A stretch of DNA of 64,000 bases, taken from Pythium myriotylum. Lineage: Eukaryota; Oomycota; Peronosporomycetes; Pythiales; Pythiaceae. The position numbers and the translations under genes were made by a program. Below, one piece after another: positions 41,632-52,510 of the stretch (positions within the stretch are counted from its first letter, which is position 1; the number at the start of each line of letters is the position of its first letter). Where the stretch lies: assembly GCA_023091665.1 (NCBI GenBank), contig JALJCQ010000006.1:806001-870000 (forward strand). The letters are read 5' to 3'. The notes under the pieces are model-generated. The model was not told the origin of the DNA, did not search any database, and worked only from the letters and a program-made list of their open reading frames with translations.

Positions 41632-43051
41632 ATGACGCGAAAGGCGGACCTGGACGATTCTCTCTTCGACGATATCGCGTCGCTACTGGACGCCGTGGAG
41701 GCCTCGCCCACTGCCGAGCCCTTTGGCGACGCATCTCCATCACTCGTTGATGTGACGGTCGCTGAAACGGTGGTCGAAGACGACCTCGAGAGTTGGCTAT
41801 CAGGCGATGGAATGGTCGACATGGCCACCAATACGCACACCGACACGCGCCAGGTTGTGCCGAGCCGTTCGACGGCGTGTCGGATGAGGCAGCGCGAAGA
41901 GATCCAGTACCTACGACGCCAAGTCCAAGAGCTGGAGGACGAATTGGCGAGATTGCAGCATGTCAAATGGTCGCCGTCCCTATCCACTTCGAGGGACGAT
42001 GATTGCGAGGCGTCGGGGGCCTCGAGCAAAGCCGCATGGGAGCGCATTGCAAAGCGTCAGATGAACACCAAGCAGAAAGCAGAAGCAGAGAACTTGAAGC
42101 TCCGCGAAATGCTTCAAGGGCAGCTCAAAATTGCGAGAGGGTTGGAGAAGTTACTTCGCAAACGGTCGAGCCAGCAGGTGCGTGACCGTCGACCACCATT
42201 CGCTAACTGCGTTGAAAGTAATTGCCTGTCACTGTGCAGGCTGGAGAGGAACTTGTTCAAATGAAGCGTCAAAAGCGACTAGATTCGACGGACGACGAGC
42301 TATACAACCGCCTCATGGGTTGTCTCGGAGACCGTTTCCGTGAAGTGGACGCTGTTTTCCAATCGAACGGACTTGCGGCAAGCCGTAATGACGTCGAAGA
42401 TACCCGCATTTTGGACCGGGGAACTTCTGGTTTTCCTATGGTCGAGGTTCTCTACGGTAAAGTATTCCCTTTCGACTTCGCGAGCGTGAGCGAAGCTGTA
42501 TGGAGGTGTTCAACGATGAGTTTCATCAAACTCTCGAGAGGTTTTTACTCAGTACGTTGGTGCCAACGCATAGAACCGATCTCGTCGGAGCTGATAGTGA
42601 TTTATTATTTTTGCAGGCCCAACCAGTATCCGATGATGAGGTCAAGGCCAGATTCGAACTACCGCTACAATTACGACGGCAGAATGCCACTCTGCACGTC
42701 CATGTCGCGATGAGGCGGCGCTTTGAACAGGAACAAGAGCGAGAGGTGTACGCGTGGGAGTCGTTCTCAACGCTCAAGTCTGATCACTATGCATATGATG
42801 GCGTCGAGCTCCATGACCATGGTTGGACGATCGTCCAGCGGCTCCCATGTAGTGATGCAAGTGATCCTGTGGCGATTGTCAAGTGCTGCTCTCGACTCGT
42901 GCTGGATGAGCGGAGCCTTCCCACACAAAACCCAATTGGCGTGATCAACGACGTGCTAATCGCCAGCTACAACCGCAACTACGCTACACTGTGCGAGACT
43001 GTCGAGAACACCTTGCTGGAGGAGACGCTCGGTTTGCAGAACTCGACGTGA
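41632..43051 (+). CDS. Family member 21: bZIP-like/START-like protein, two introns
   Basis: Exons 41632-42177, 42240-42551 and 42617-43051, both introns phase 0 (GTGCGT...TGCAG and GTACGT...TGCAG). 430 residues. The start M-T-R-K-A was preferred to the in-frame ATG at 41581, because member 22 begins at the equivalent place and the earlier ATG lies in a conserved upstream block. Acidic motif L-F-D-D-I-A-S-L-L-D-A-V, basic C-R-M-R-Q-R-E-E-I-Q-Y, zipper L-R-R-Q-V-Q-E-L-E-D-E-L, second coil G-L-E-K-L-L-R-K-R. C-terminal domain: F-P-F-D-F-A-S-V-S-E-A-V-W, R-G-F-Y-S, V-Y-A-W-E-S, G-W-T-I-V-Q, V-E-N-T-L-L-E-E-T-L-G-L. The middle exon is 312 nt, as in members 22 and 23. Confidence 0.9.
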
Positions 43052-43193
43052 GCAGACGCAGGAGCTCTTCGCGACGTGAAGTGGCTACAAAAAGGCACTC
43101 AAGTGGATTGTGACATCTACTAATAGAGGTAAATCATGGATTTATCGTATTTCAGAGGTCATCGGACTGAACTGCGGCGAAATGTGATTGCGA

Positions 43194-45102
43194 ATGACAC
43201 ACCCCGGCGGAACCGAGGACGCGTCGTTCCTGGACGACATCGCGTCGCTGCTGGACGCCGTGGACGCCACGCTGAGCGATGCACGTGTCGCTGAGGCCGC
43301 GGGCAAATCGGTGGCCGCGACGCCGCCGCCGGAGGTTCTCGCCGACGATCTCGCGCTCCTGCTTTTGGGCGTTAAGGCCGAAGATGCGGACCCGAAAGAC
43401 GCGCGGATCAGCACACCCCGAGCATCAGAAGAGCGAGCTCAAGGCCGAGATGTGGATGGACGTGTGCCGTCTGCAACTGGAGAACGCGCTGTGTTCGCTG
43501 GCAAGCAGGAAGAGCCAGGAGATAAGCTGCAAAGCGAGGCCTCGTGTAGTGAGGTAGTCGCGAGCACCGAGCACGAGGAAAGCCTCGTGGAGGAGGCGAG
43601 CGCGAAATGCGACAGTCTAGCAGCCGGTTACAGGCTGCAGTCAGTGAATACACCACCAGCCGAAGTGCTGGCGGATGATCTCGCGCTCTTGCTTTTGGGC
43701 GTGGATACGGAAGATATTCTCACCCCTGCGCGATCTTCCGCTGGAGAAACGAGTCCGACATTGAACGACTCAACCTCCAATTCACCAACAGATGAATCAA
43801 TGAGGAAGAGCGAGTCTACTGAGCAAGCAGCAACGCCGATGACGACTTCAGCACGAACAGATCCGAACCCAGCAACGCAGAAGAGAGCTGCACCCCCTAA
43901 GGGAAGTCCTAGAGGAGCTGCCACTCGCTCCAAGATGTTCAGGCGGCGCCAACGCGAGGAGTTTGAATATCTCAGAGACCAAGTGCGTGAGCTAGAGGAC
44001 AAACTCGGGAACTTGCAGCAGACGAAGCGAAGTAGTCCCCAGTCTCCTCAGGAATCCACTAATGGCGGTGTCAAGGAGGAGAGCGAAGTACCCGCGATGC
44101 CAACTTCAGCTGTGTGGGAGCGTATTGCTCGGCATCAAATGAGTGCCAAGCAAAAGGCAGAGGCAGAAAATATGAGACTCCGCGAGATGCTTGAAGAACA
44201 GCTCAAGATCACTCGCGGGCTAGAAAAAGTGCTCCGCAAGCGGTCGAGCAAACACGTATGCCATTCGTTGTCGTTGCCCATTCTGCGTTGTGTTCTCACT
44301 TTGATTGCTGGCAGACTGTCAATGATTTGGACGAAAACAAGCGTAGGAAAAGAATCGCGTCGGTGGAGGCGACTCGGTATGAGCAGCTCGCCGCCAACCT
44401 TGATAGCCGTTTCCAAGACGTCACAGCGGTGTATGAAGCAAACGGGCTTGCTCTCAACCGAATTGATTTCGAAGACATAAGAGTGGTTAGAGAAGCAGAA
44501 TCAGACACCCGGTTGGTGGAAGTGGTGTTCGCGAAGGTCCTTCCGTTTGAATGGGCGCGAGTTTCGGCAGCAGTATGGAGATCCTCGTGTTGCAGTGAGT
44601 TTCAGCTACCTCACGGGATCTACTCGGTCGGATTATCTTAAGCAGTTTTCATTTGAATGATCAAAATCGCTGACTTCGCATGGAGATGTAGGCTCAAGTC
44701 GCTTCGACTGATAACCTGAAGGTGACACTTGAGCTGTCACTTCAAGCGAAACGTCAGAGCATCGTTCTTCGCTCTCACATCGCACTGAGGCGCCGCCACA
44801 AAGAAGACGCAGAAAAGGATGTATATGCGTGGGAATCCACGTCAACAATAAGCTCAGATCATAAACCCTACGATGGGCTCCAGTTGCAAGCCCATGGGTG
44901 GACGGTCGTGGAAAAGCTTCCTACTGAAGATCCTACGTCAATTGTGCAATGCTGCGCTAGGCTTGCAGTGGAAGAGTCCCCCAGTACTCCAGGAATATTG
45001 AGCGATGTCTTCTCAGAGGCCTTCAGTCTTCAATACGCGGCAATGCATGAAATGGTCGAGAACATGTTACTGGAAGAGACTCTGGGGCTACCAAAGGGGT
45101 AA
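43194..45102 (+). CDS. Family member 22: longest paralogue, internal duplication
   Basis: Exons 43194-44255, 44315-44626 and 44692-45102, introns phase 0 (GTATGC...GGCAG and GTCGGA...TGTAG). 594 residues. The extra length is an N-terminal spacer of some 170 residues that holds P-E-V-L-A-D-D-L-A-L-L-L-L-G-V twice (about residues 46-60 and 155-169), separated by Glu/Ser-rich sequence. Before it stands F-L-D-D-I-A-S-L-L-D-A-V; after it come basic M-F-R-R-R-Q-R-E-E, zipper L-R-D-Q-V-R-E-L-E-D-K-L and coil G-L-E-K-V-L-R-K-R. C-terminal domain: L-P-F-E-W-A-R-V-S-A-A-V-W, H-G-I-Y-S, V-Y-A-W-E-S, G-W-T-V-V, V-E-N-M-L-L-E-E-T-L-G-L. Clear sister of member 21. Confidence 0.9.
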
Positions 45103-46227
45103 TTGGGCCGACCGTTGAAATGTATTGGACTTTCAAAGTACGCACAGATAGACTAATAGCCGTTACTGACGCGGCGGACGATACCTCGGATTTTTGAGTG
45201 CCTTTTTAGCAGATATCGCCGAAGTCAAAACGAGAGGTTCTGCAAAAGTCGATGATGCCAACATTCGAGGTCGTGAGTCGCGTTTTTGCACGTGAAACGG
45301 CCAACAAGGAATGCGCAACTGAGCCAATTCATCGAGTTTCTTGCGGTCACGAGGATAAAGGTGCGGAAGTATACGTGAGATGTCCTCCAGGTGGAGCTAT
45401 ACCTCGCCATGGAGGAAGGGTTAACCGAAATCGAGCCAACCAAGGACGTTTGAGTACCGTGGAAGAGAAGCTCTGAAGTGTAGGGCATTTCCTGTGGAAA
45501 TGGAGAGGAGTAGAGAATGCGAGGAAGAAGCAGGAATGTCCCTGCGACGGTATTGGCAGTGTTTTCAACTAAAGGCAGCCGCGAGGAGCGTCTTCGGTAA
45601 GAGTAATGGTTCGTCGATGAATCGTCTTTAGTCTTAAAGGTGCACGCACGACTACTGAGCTGCCATAACTGCCACGTCCGATGAAGGAGTATACAAAGAT
45701 TGTGAAGCAAGAAGCTCTTGTTGTGATCTTTCCGGCGTTTATTGACACTGTAAAGGCGTGCGTAGAACCAAATCATGGTCATAAGGGAAACCCTGGCAGA
45801 GAGAATAGTCGGTTCTACATCTACTGAGTCAGGAAGGAAGCCTTATGATCCAAGACTAAGCAGAGCATCTTGGATAGAAAGGAATATCGTTCTAGTTCGC
45901 TTCACCGGACAGGATGGCATGAGTTGGCAACAATTATCTGGGCTCATTATTCCGACGAGCGTGTCACTGGTACGAATCTCGTCTGTCAGCAAAGTTCGCG
46001 GAGTTGCTCGCTACTTGCTGCACAACCAACTGATGTCAAGAACTGGATCCACTCAGCATGAATCCCATGTGCAAATCCTCCGTGGACACCCGTGCAACAA
46101 ATGTACTGAATTTGAAGGAATACTTCCCTGACAACCATGCTTTATCTCAGGTTATCAGACGTTTTCACCATCTACCAAAGGTCTGCGACAACTGAGCTCT
46201 TCAGAAGGACATTAGTCGCCTAGTGCA
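45103..46227. other. Spacer between members 22 and 23
   Basis: 1125 bases without a supportable gene. A plus-strand stretch at 45260-45480 reads protein-like in pieces but is interrupted by stops in every frame; it could be an old element fragment that I cannot name. Confidence 0.4.
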
Positions 46228-47560
46228 ATGCTGGACGCGTCGCCGTCGTTCTCGCAGCTCTTGATGGACTGGGACGCTCGAACCGCCGCATCCTCGTCGG
46301 GCGAGACGCTGTTCGATGTCCTGTGCCCTCTACCGACCGACGAGCCGTCGAGTGACGAGGTCGACGATGCCAAGCAACAGAAACAGGTGAGCCGCTCGAC
46401 ACTCTGCCGCCAGCGCCAGCGACAGGAGCTGCTGCGGCTGCGTCGCCACGTGGAAGAACTCGAGTCGTTCCTGAAGAAGCTGCAGAGCGATCGACGCGTT
46501 CGTGGACAAGGTGGCCGCATGAGTGTGTGGGAACGCCTCGCCAAGCATCAGGCAGAGCTCAGGCAGAAGGCTGAGGCTGAGAACGCCAAACTGTGCGGAC
46601 TCATGGAAGAGCACAAGAAGCAGGCGGCGAAGATTGAGAAGGCAATCCACCAGCGGACTTTGGAAGCGGTAGGGCTCGTTTGGTGGTGGTTATATGCAGG
46701 CGAATTCAGTGGTCTGATTGGGTTTTCTGAGCAGCAAACGCGTGAGGCGCTGACGGATAGATCGCTGCGTCCGTCGCTCGTGGAGACAACAGTAACGGCA
46801 GGCTGGAAGACCAAGATGGAATCTCCTCTCTGGCGGCAAATTTTCGATCGGGTCTTCAATAATGATGATTTCTGGATGGAAGACCTCGAACGAGACGAGG
46901 TGAATTTCACGATGGACACCGACGGTTGCATGGTCATCGAGCATGCCCATTCTAAATTGTACCCGTTCGACTTGTCACGCACGAGTAGGGCCGTATGGAA
47001 ATGCTGTGGCGCGGAGTTCATGGAAATGGCTTGCGGCTACTACTCGGTACGTTTGCCGTTGGGTTCGGTGAATCAGATTCTTATTAACCCAAATATCTGG
47101 TGGTGTGTAGGCTACGAACGCGACGGATAAAGTCATGGCAGCAGAATGCCAGGTCGCCTTGGAGATTGGCTCCAAGCCGTTGGTCTTGCGATCCGACTTT
47201 CTCATCCACCAATTCAGCGAGGAGCCCAATCGCGTCGTCATTGTGTGGGTGGACTGGCCAGGTAACAAGCTCGAAAGCGACAACACAAGTACCGTGCGAC
47301 TTGCGCTAGATGTCTGCGTGTGCATGGATGAAGTACCCGCCTCTATCAACTCCAATATGACAGGCCCAGCCACAATCGCACGCGTGTTCTCGACTGCCAA
47401 GCCGACGTATAAAGGCTCAGAGTTCAATGACCGCATTCTCGTGGCAACTGACGGACTCGTGCGGTCCTACCACGATTCAAGTCGACGGTTCAGCCAGTCA
47501 GTCGAGTCCATTTTACTGGATGAATCTCTCCAGCGTCGTGCAATCACTTCGGCAGCGTAG
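46228..47560 (+). CDS. Family member 23: bZIP-like/START-like protein, two introns
   Basis: Exons 46228-46668, 46735-47046 and 47111-47560, all junctions phase 0. The first intron (46669-46734, GTAGGG...GAGCAG) is 66 nt with no in-frame stop, so a retained-intron form would simply be 22 residues longer. Spliced product 400 residues. Basic C-R-Q-R-Q-R-Q-E, zipper L-R-R-H-V-E-E-L-E-S-F-L, W-E-R-L-A-K-H-Q, second coil K-I-E-K-A-I. C-terminal domain: L-Y-P-F-D-L-S-R-T-S-R-A-V-W, C-G-Y-Y-S, V-V-I-V-W, V-E-S-I-L-L-D-E-S-L. The middle exon is 312 nt, as in members 21 and 22. Confidence 0.87.
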
Positions 47561-48638
47561 AGAGCAACAGCACACGTGACGCCGGATCCGAGCGTCACTA
47601 TCTCGAGTAGAGACTACGAAAATGCTGTTTACGCGCTAGGACTCAACATGTTCCCTCGGGTGGATGAAAAGTTGCTCTTCGAGGACATAAATAGCACTCA
47701 GTTTGCTCGACAGTGTCGAGCAACTGGCAACAGGTATCGTGGAGGGAATGGCCCCCCTCGACACAACACAGCCAGTGCAAAGACCTTCAGTGCCTCCAGT
47801 CACAAGATTCGCAAGCTTGGATCGCATAGAAAAACACTGCAACCACTCGGTAAACAACTGCATCTCAGGAGTTGTGCTTCGCAAGAGTCTACTTTTCGGA
47901 ACCATTCGCCGCCCGGCGCCGTGTTACAGTCAAGGCACCTCAATTCTTGGAACTTGGCTAGTATTATAAATCCTTGAATGAAAGTCTTCATTCATATCAT
48001 TCCTAATCGAGGCAAATCGAGTCTCACAATGGTTTCAGTCATCGCAGGAGGTGCTTTTCTACTCACCTGCAAGGGGCTTCCCCAGTGTACGCGAGAGACT
48101 TGGACAGGTTCGTCTTATTGCGGCAAAGGCAGATTGAGCGGAGCGCGCGTGCCCGATGCCACACCTAATAGGTGTTTGAAGTCAGAATATCGGAACTTGC
48201 TCTTGATGAGACGCGAGCAGAGGTGCTCAGACGGAAGAAGCTCCAATGGAACAAGTCAATGCAGGTACACTTCTCCAGAGTCCTGAGGCCAAGCAGTGAG
48301 CGGGATGTGATGCATCGAAGGTGGGCCGGGACTTGGCCAAGTTGAAGTTGGGGTTTTGTGTCGAGCTCGTGTCTCTCTGTGAGCTCGACTCGTGTCGAGG
48401 CCGTTAGACCGCCACAAAAGCTCTCAGCTACGTCCCCTTCGTTCGCACAACGCAAAGCCAAGCAAGACCGATCGTGCCTAGATTTTGTGACCTCGGAACT
48501 CAGTCGGACGTCTACCGTCTGACAAAATAGTGCTAAAACTATTTCTGCCAGATAAAATCCAGCGTAGTACCCAATCATATCACGCAAAGGACTCTTAGAG
48601 TTTTCGCCACCGTAGCGTGACGATAGAACTGGTCGGAA
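47561..48638. other. Spacer between members 23 and 24
   Basis: 1078 bases. Around 48172-48264 a plus-strand stretch (R-I-S-E-L-A-L-D-E-T-R-A-E-V-L-R-R-K-K) looks like coiled protein and ends ATGCAG|GTACAC, like a splice donor, but I find no exon to join it to. No gene is called. Confidence 0.4.
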
Positions 48639-49949
48639 ATGGTCACTTCGAGACGCGCACACCCGATGATTGACCACGCGACGGTGCTCTGGAGCGACTG
48701 GGACGTCGCGGCGCTCGCGCTGCTCGACGACGCGAGTGACGACGCGGACGTGGCGGCTGGAGGCTTCGCAGAGGAGCCGCCGCCGCCGAGCGCCCAGCGC
48801 GGAGCAAAGGCCACGACACGCTCGACGCTCTGCCGCCAGCGCCAGCGCGAGGAGCTCGCGCAGCTGCGGGAGCAAGCGCACGAGCTGGAGATGCTGCTCT
48901 CGCTGCTCAAGCTGCAGCGCCGCTCTCTCGCTGGGCCCACTCGCGTGGCGAACGTCTGGCGACGCATCGCCGTCCACCAGCACAGGCGCAAGCTCCGTGC
49001 TCAGCATGAGAACGCAACGTTGAGGAGGCTCGTCAGAGAGCAGGAGAGCAACGTGAAACGCCTTCAGAAAATGATCTGGAATCGCGCGCTGGAAACGGTA
49101 GGCTGCTTGGCACTTGCACGGCTCTCGCACGAGCTGCTCGTCTCACATCACGAACGCCCCGCAGGCCTGTCAGGAAGCACTGGCTCCTTCCATTGCAGTC
49201 TGCGGGGTCTCTGACAACGCCTCGTCCGGTGAATCTATATATCTTGACCAGCCTCTGGTGACGGAGAGGTACATTATTCAGCCGATTGTGACTGCGGACG
49301 GCCGCACTGTCCTGGAGGCCTCTTACTCGAGGGTCTTCCCGTTCCGCGTGGATGAGACCATGGGCGCGTTGTGGCACGGCTACTGCGCCACCTTCTTTCC
49401 CCTTGTCAAAGGGTACTACTCGGTGCGTTGCTCAGTCGAGCAGTACAATGCTGCTGGATGGACTCATTGTTCTTGGTCGTGCAGGCTCTCCACTCGTCGG
49501 ACACGCGACTCGAGGCCAAGTTCGAAGTGCCGCTGACGATGGAAGGCGTCGTCTACACTGCGCGGTCGTGTTTTACTATGCGCCGCGTTGAGTATGGACC
49601 CACTCGCATTGCCTTCATGTGGGAGACTCATCCATTCGACGTGGTCGATGGCTCGACGGTCATCGCGGTTGACGTTGTCGGGCGATTGACCATAGAGCAG
49701 GTCGAGGAAGACGGTGAGGGCGACCCGCTGTGTGTCGTGCGCTTGAGCTCGGTGACGTCTCCGTCGTCTCAGCAGTCCCCGGTCGTAGATCCTCTCGGTC
49801 CCACGCAACACGAACTGATTGAGTTGTACGAAGACACGGCCCATCGCTTCTTCGAAACAGCCGAGACCCTCTTGCTCGACGGCGCTCGCAACCAGAAGAA
49901 AAGTCTCTCTGAGAGTCTAGTTGTAGATAATGAAATACCAATACAATAG
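48639..49949 (+). CDS. Family member 24: bZIP-like/START-like protein, shortened middle exon
   Basis: Exons 48639-49097, 49165-49422 and 49485-49949, junctions phase 0 (GTAGGC...CGCAG and GTGCGT...TGCAG). 393 residues, or 384 from the Met at 48666, which aligns better with member 23. Acidic W-D-V-A-A-L-A-L-L-D-D, basic C-R-Q-R-Q-R-E-E, zipper L-R-E-Q-A-H-E-L-E-M-L-L, second coil R-L-Q-K-M-I. C-terminal domain: V-F-P-F-R-V-D-E-T-M-G-A-L-W, K-G-Y-Y-S, F-M-W-E-T, A-E-T-L-L-L-D. The middle exon is 258 nt, 18 codons shorter than in members 21-23, with loss on the N-terminal side of the P-F motif. Last family gene of the right array. Confidence 0.87.
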
Positions 49950-51147
<1,198 letters not shown>

Positions 51148-51271
51148 ATCCGTACACATGCGGAAGAACTTCGTATCAGTATTCATAATCATGTACATGC
51201 AACAGAATCGTTAATGGCAAAGTCACATGGAGTCTCTATTTTGGTAATCAGGTACGCGATATAAGTTGATT

Positions 51272-52510
51272 TTAAAGCTGCGGGAACTTAAAGGACTTGG
51301 GTGCAGCCTGGCAGCCGGACGACGACGATGTGCACACCTCACAAACTTGCGCGAACGTCCGGCGGCGGCACCCGTGGCGAGCGTTGGCGCAGAGCACATT
51401 GTTGAGGTAGCACGGCGGGTTCTCCTTGGTGAGCTTTGAGATCGTGGGCAGCGCCTGCATGACGCCGCCATCCGGTGTCTGCGCGTTCTTGGATACCTGC
51501 TTGGTATACATCTGCACGAGCTTGTCAGCGCGATCACTGTTGGCCGAGCGGCTCGAGGGGTTCTTCCAGAACGGAATGGTCTCCTCGACCTTGAGCTTCT
51601 GGTTGTCGGTCTTGACCTTGTACTCGATGCCGCCGGCCTGGCAGAACTCGGTATAGTTGGCGTACGGTGCCTTGGTAGCGGGGTTCACCATCGACGTGAT
51701 ACCCACGACATCGTCGAGCTTGATCCAGCCAAGGATGCGGAAGGAGAACGTACAGCTGACGCCGTCGGGGGTCTTGCCGAATGGGCAAAGTCCACCGGCG
51801 TCAGTGGCACGGCACTCGGCCGTCTTCTTGCTCCAAATTTGGGACGGGCAGCTGTTGGGGTAGGAGAACCAGTACGTGTCCGGGTACGGCGCGAGGTATT
51901 CCTTGTCGCGCAGGTCGCCACCGATGCAGAAGCCGAGCTTGGGCGAGCCGTTGGCGCCCGTGTACTCGTCGCAGTACTTTGGGAGCACGCCGTTCGTGGG
52001 CGTGCACTGGCCGCCGTCCATGGGGATGTACGGGCAGTGCTCGATGATGCTGTTGTCGAGTCCGCTCCGGTACTTGGCCATGGCGGCGCGCGGCTGCGCC
52101 ACGATGGTCTCATAAAAGACAACGTACTGGATGTTGTTCTTGCGCTGACAGTTGAGATCCTTAATGTCGTAGTAGTTGATGCACTCGCTCTGCACGTACT
52201 TGAACGCGCCTTCGACCGAGGCCATGTTGACCGTGTCCAGCACGCCGCGGTACTTCTCGTCGAAGTCGGCGCCGAACGTGGACACGTAGGCCTGGTGCTC
52301 GGCGTCCCAGACCGGCAGGTTGCCCTGCACGCGCACGCGCACGGAGCGCACGGGCTGGAACTGCCACGCGCGACTCGTCTCGGAGGTGTCGCTTGGACTG
52401 GCTTTGTCGTCCGACGAGTCGTCGTCGTCGTCGCCGCTGCGGAAGCTCAGGGCCGAGACGCCGGTGCTGGCGAGCAGCGCGGCGACGAGCACGGCGCCGC
52501 GAGTTCTCAT
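51272..52510 (-). CDS. Secreted cysteine-rich protein, paralogue of 28894-30213
   Basis: 412 residues on the minus strand, intronless. The start chosen is the Met followed by a signal peptide (A-V-L-V-A-A-L-L-A-S-T-G-V-S-A, cleavage near 21). The spacer is acidic (five Asp in a row, then D-D-S-S-D-D) instead of the Gly/Ser/Gln spacer of the paralogue. From W-Q-F-Q-P-V onward the two proteins match closely, including I-P-M-D-G-G-Q-C-T-P-T-N-G-V-L-P-K, N-S-C-P-S-Q-I-W and the final F-K-F-P-Q-L. No catalytic motif is recognised. Together the pair brackets the right-hand array in inverted orientation. Confidence 0.88.
   Translation of the reverse strand: MRTRGAVLVAALLASTGVSALSFRSGDDDDDSSDDKASPSDTSETSRAWQFQPVRSVRVRVQGNLPVWDAEHQAYVSTFGADFDEKYRGVLDTVNMASVEGAFKYVQSECINYYDIKDLNCQRKNNIQYVVFYETIVAQPRAAMAKYRSGLDNSIIEHCPYIPMDGGQCTPTNGVLPKYCDEYTGANGSPKLGFCIGGDLRDKEYLAPYPDTYWFSYPNSCPSQIWSKKTAECRATDAGGLCPFGKTPDGVSCTFSFRILGWIKLDDVVGITSMVNPATKAPYANYTEFCQAGGIEYKVKTDNQKLKVEETIPFWKNPSSRSANSDRADKLVQMYTKQVSKNAQTPDGGVMQALPTISKLTKENPPCYLNNVLCANARHGCRRRTFAQVCEVCTSSSSGCQAAPKSFKFPQL

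Noticed and set aside
45252..45476. Retroelement gag-like stretch
   Set aside because: Stops in every frame and no diagnostic motif.
46669..46734. Reading member 23 without its first intron
   Set aside because: The frame stays open, but members 21, 22 and 24 have an intron at this site and the GTAGG donor matches member 24.
48172..48264. Isolated coiled exon ending in a GTACAC donor
   Set aside because: No partner exon with a compatible frame found nearby.
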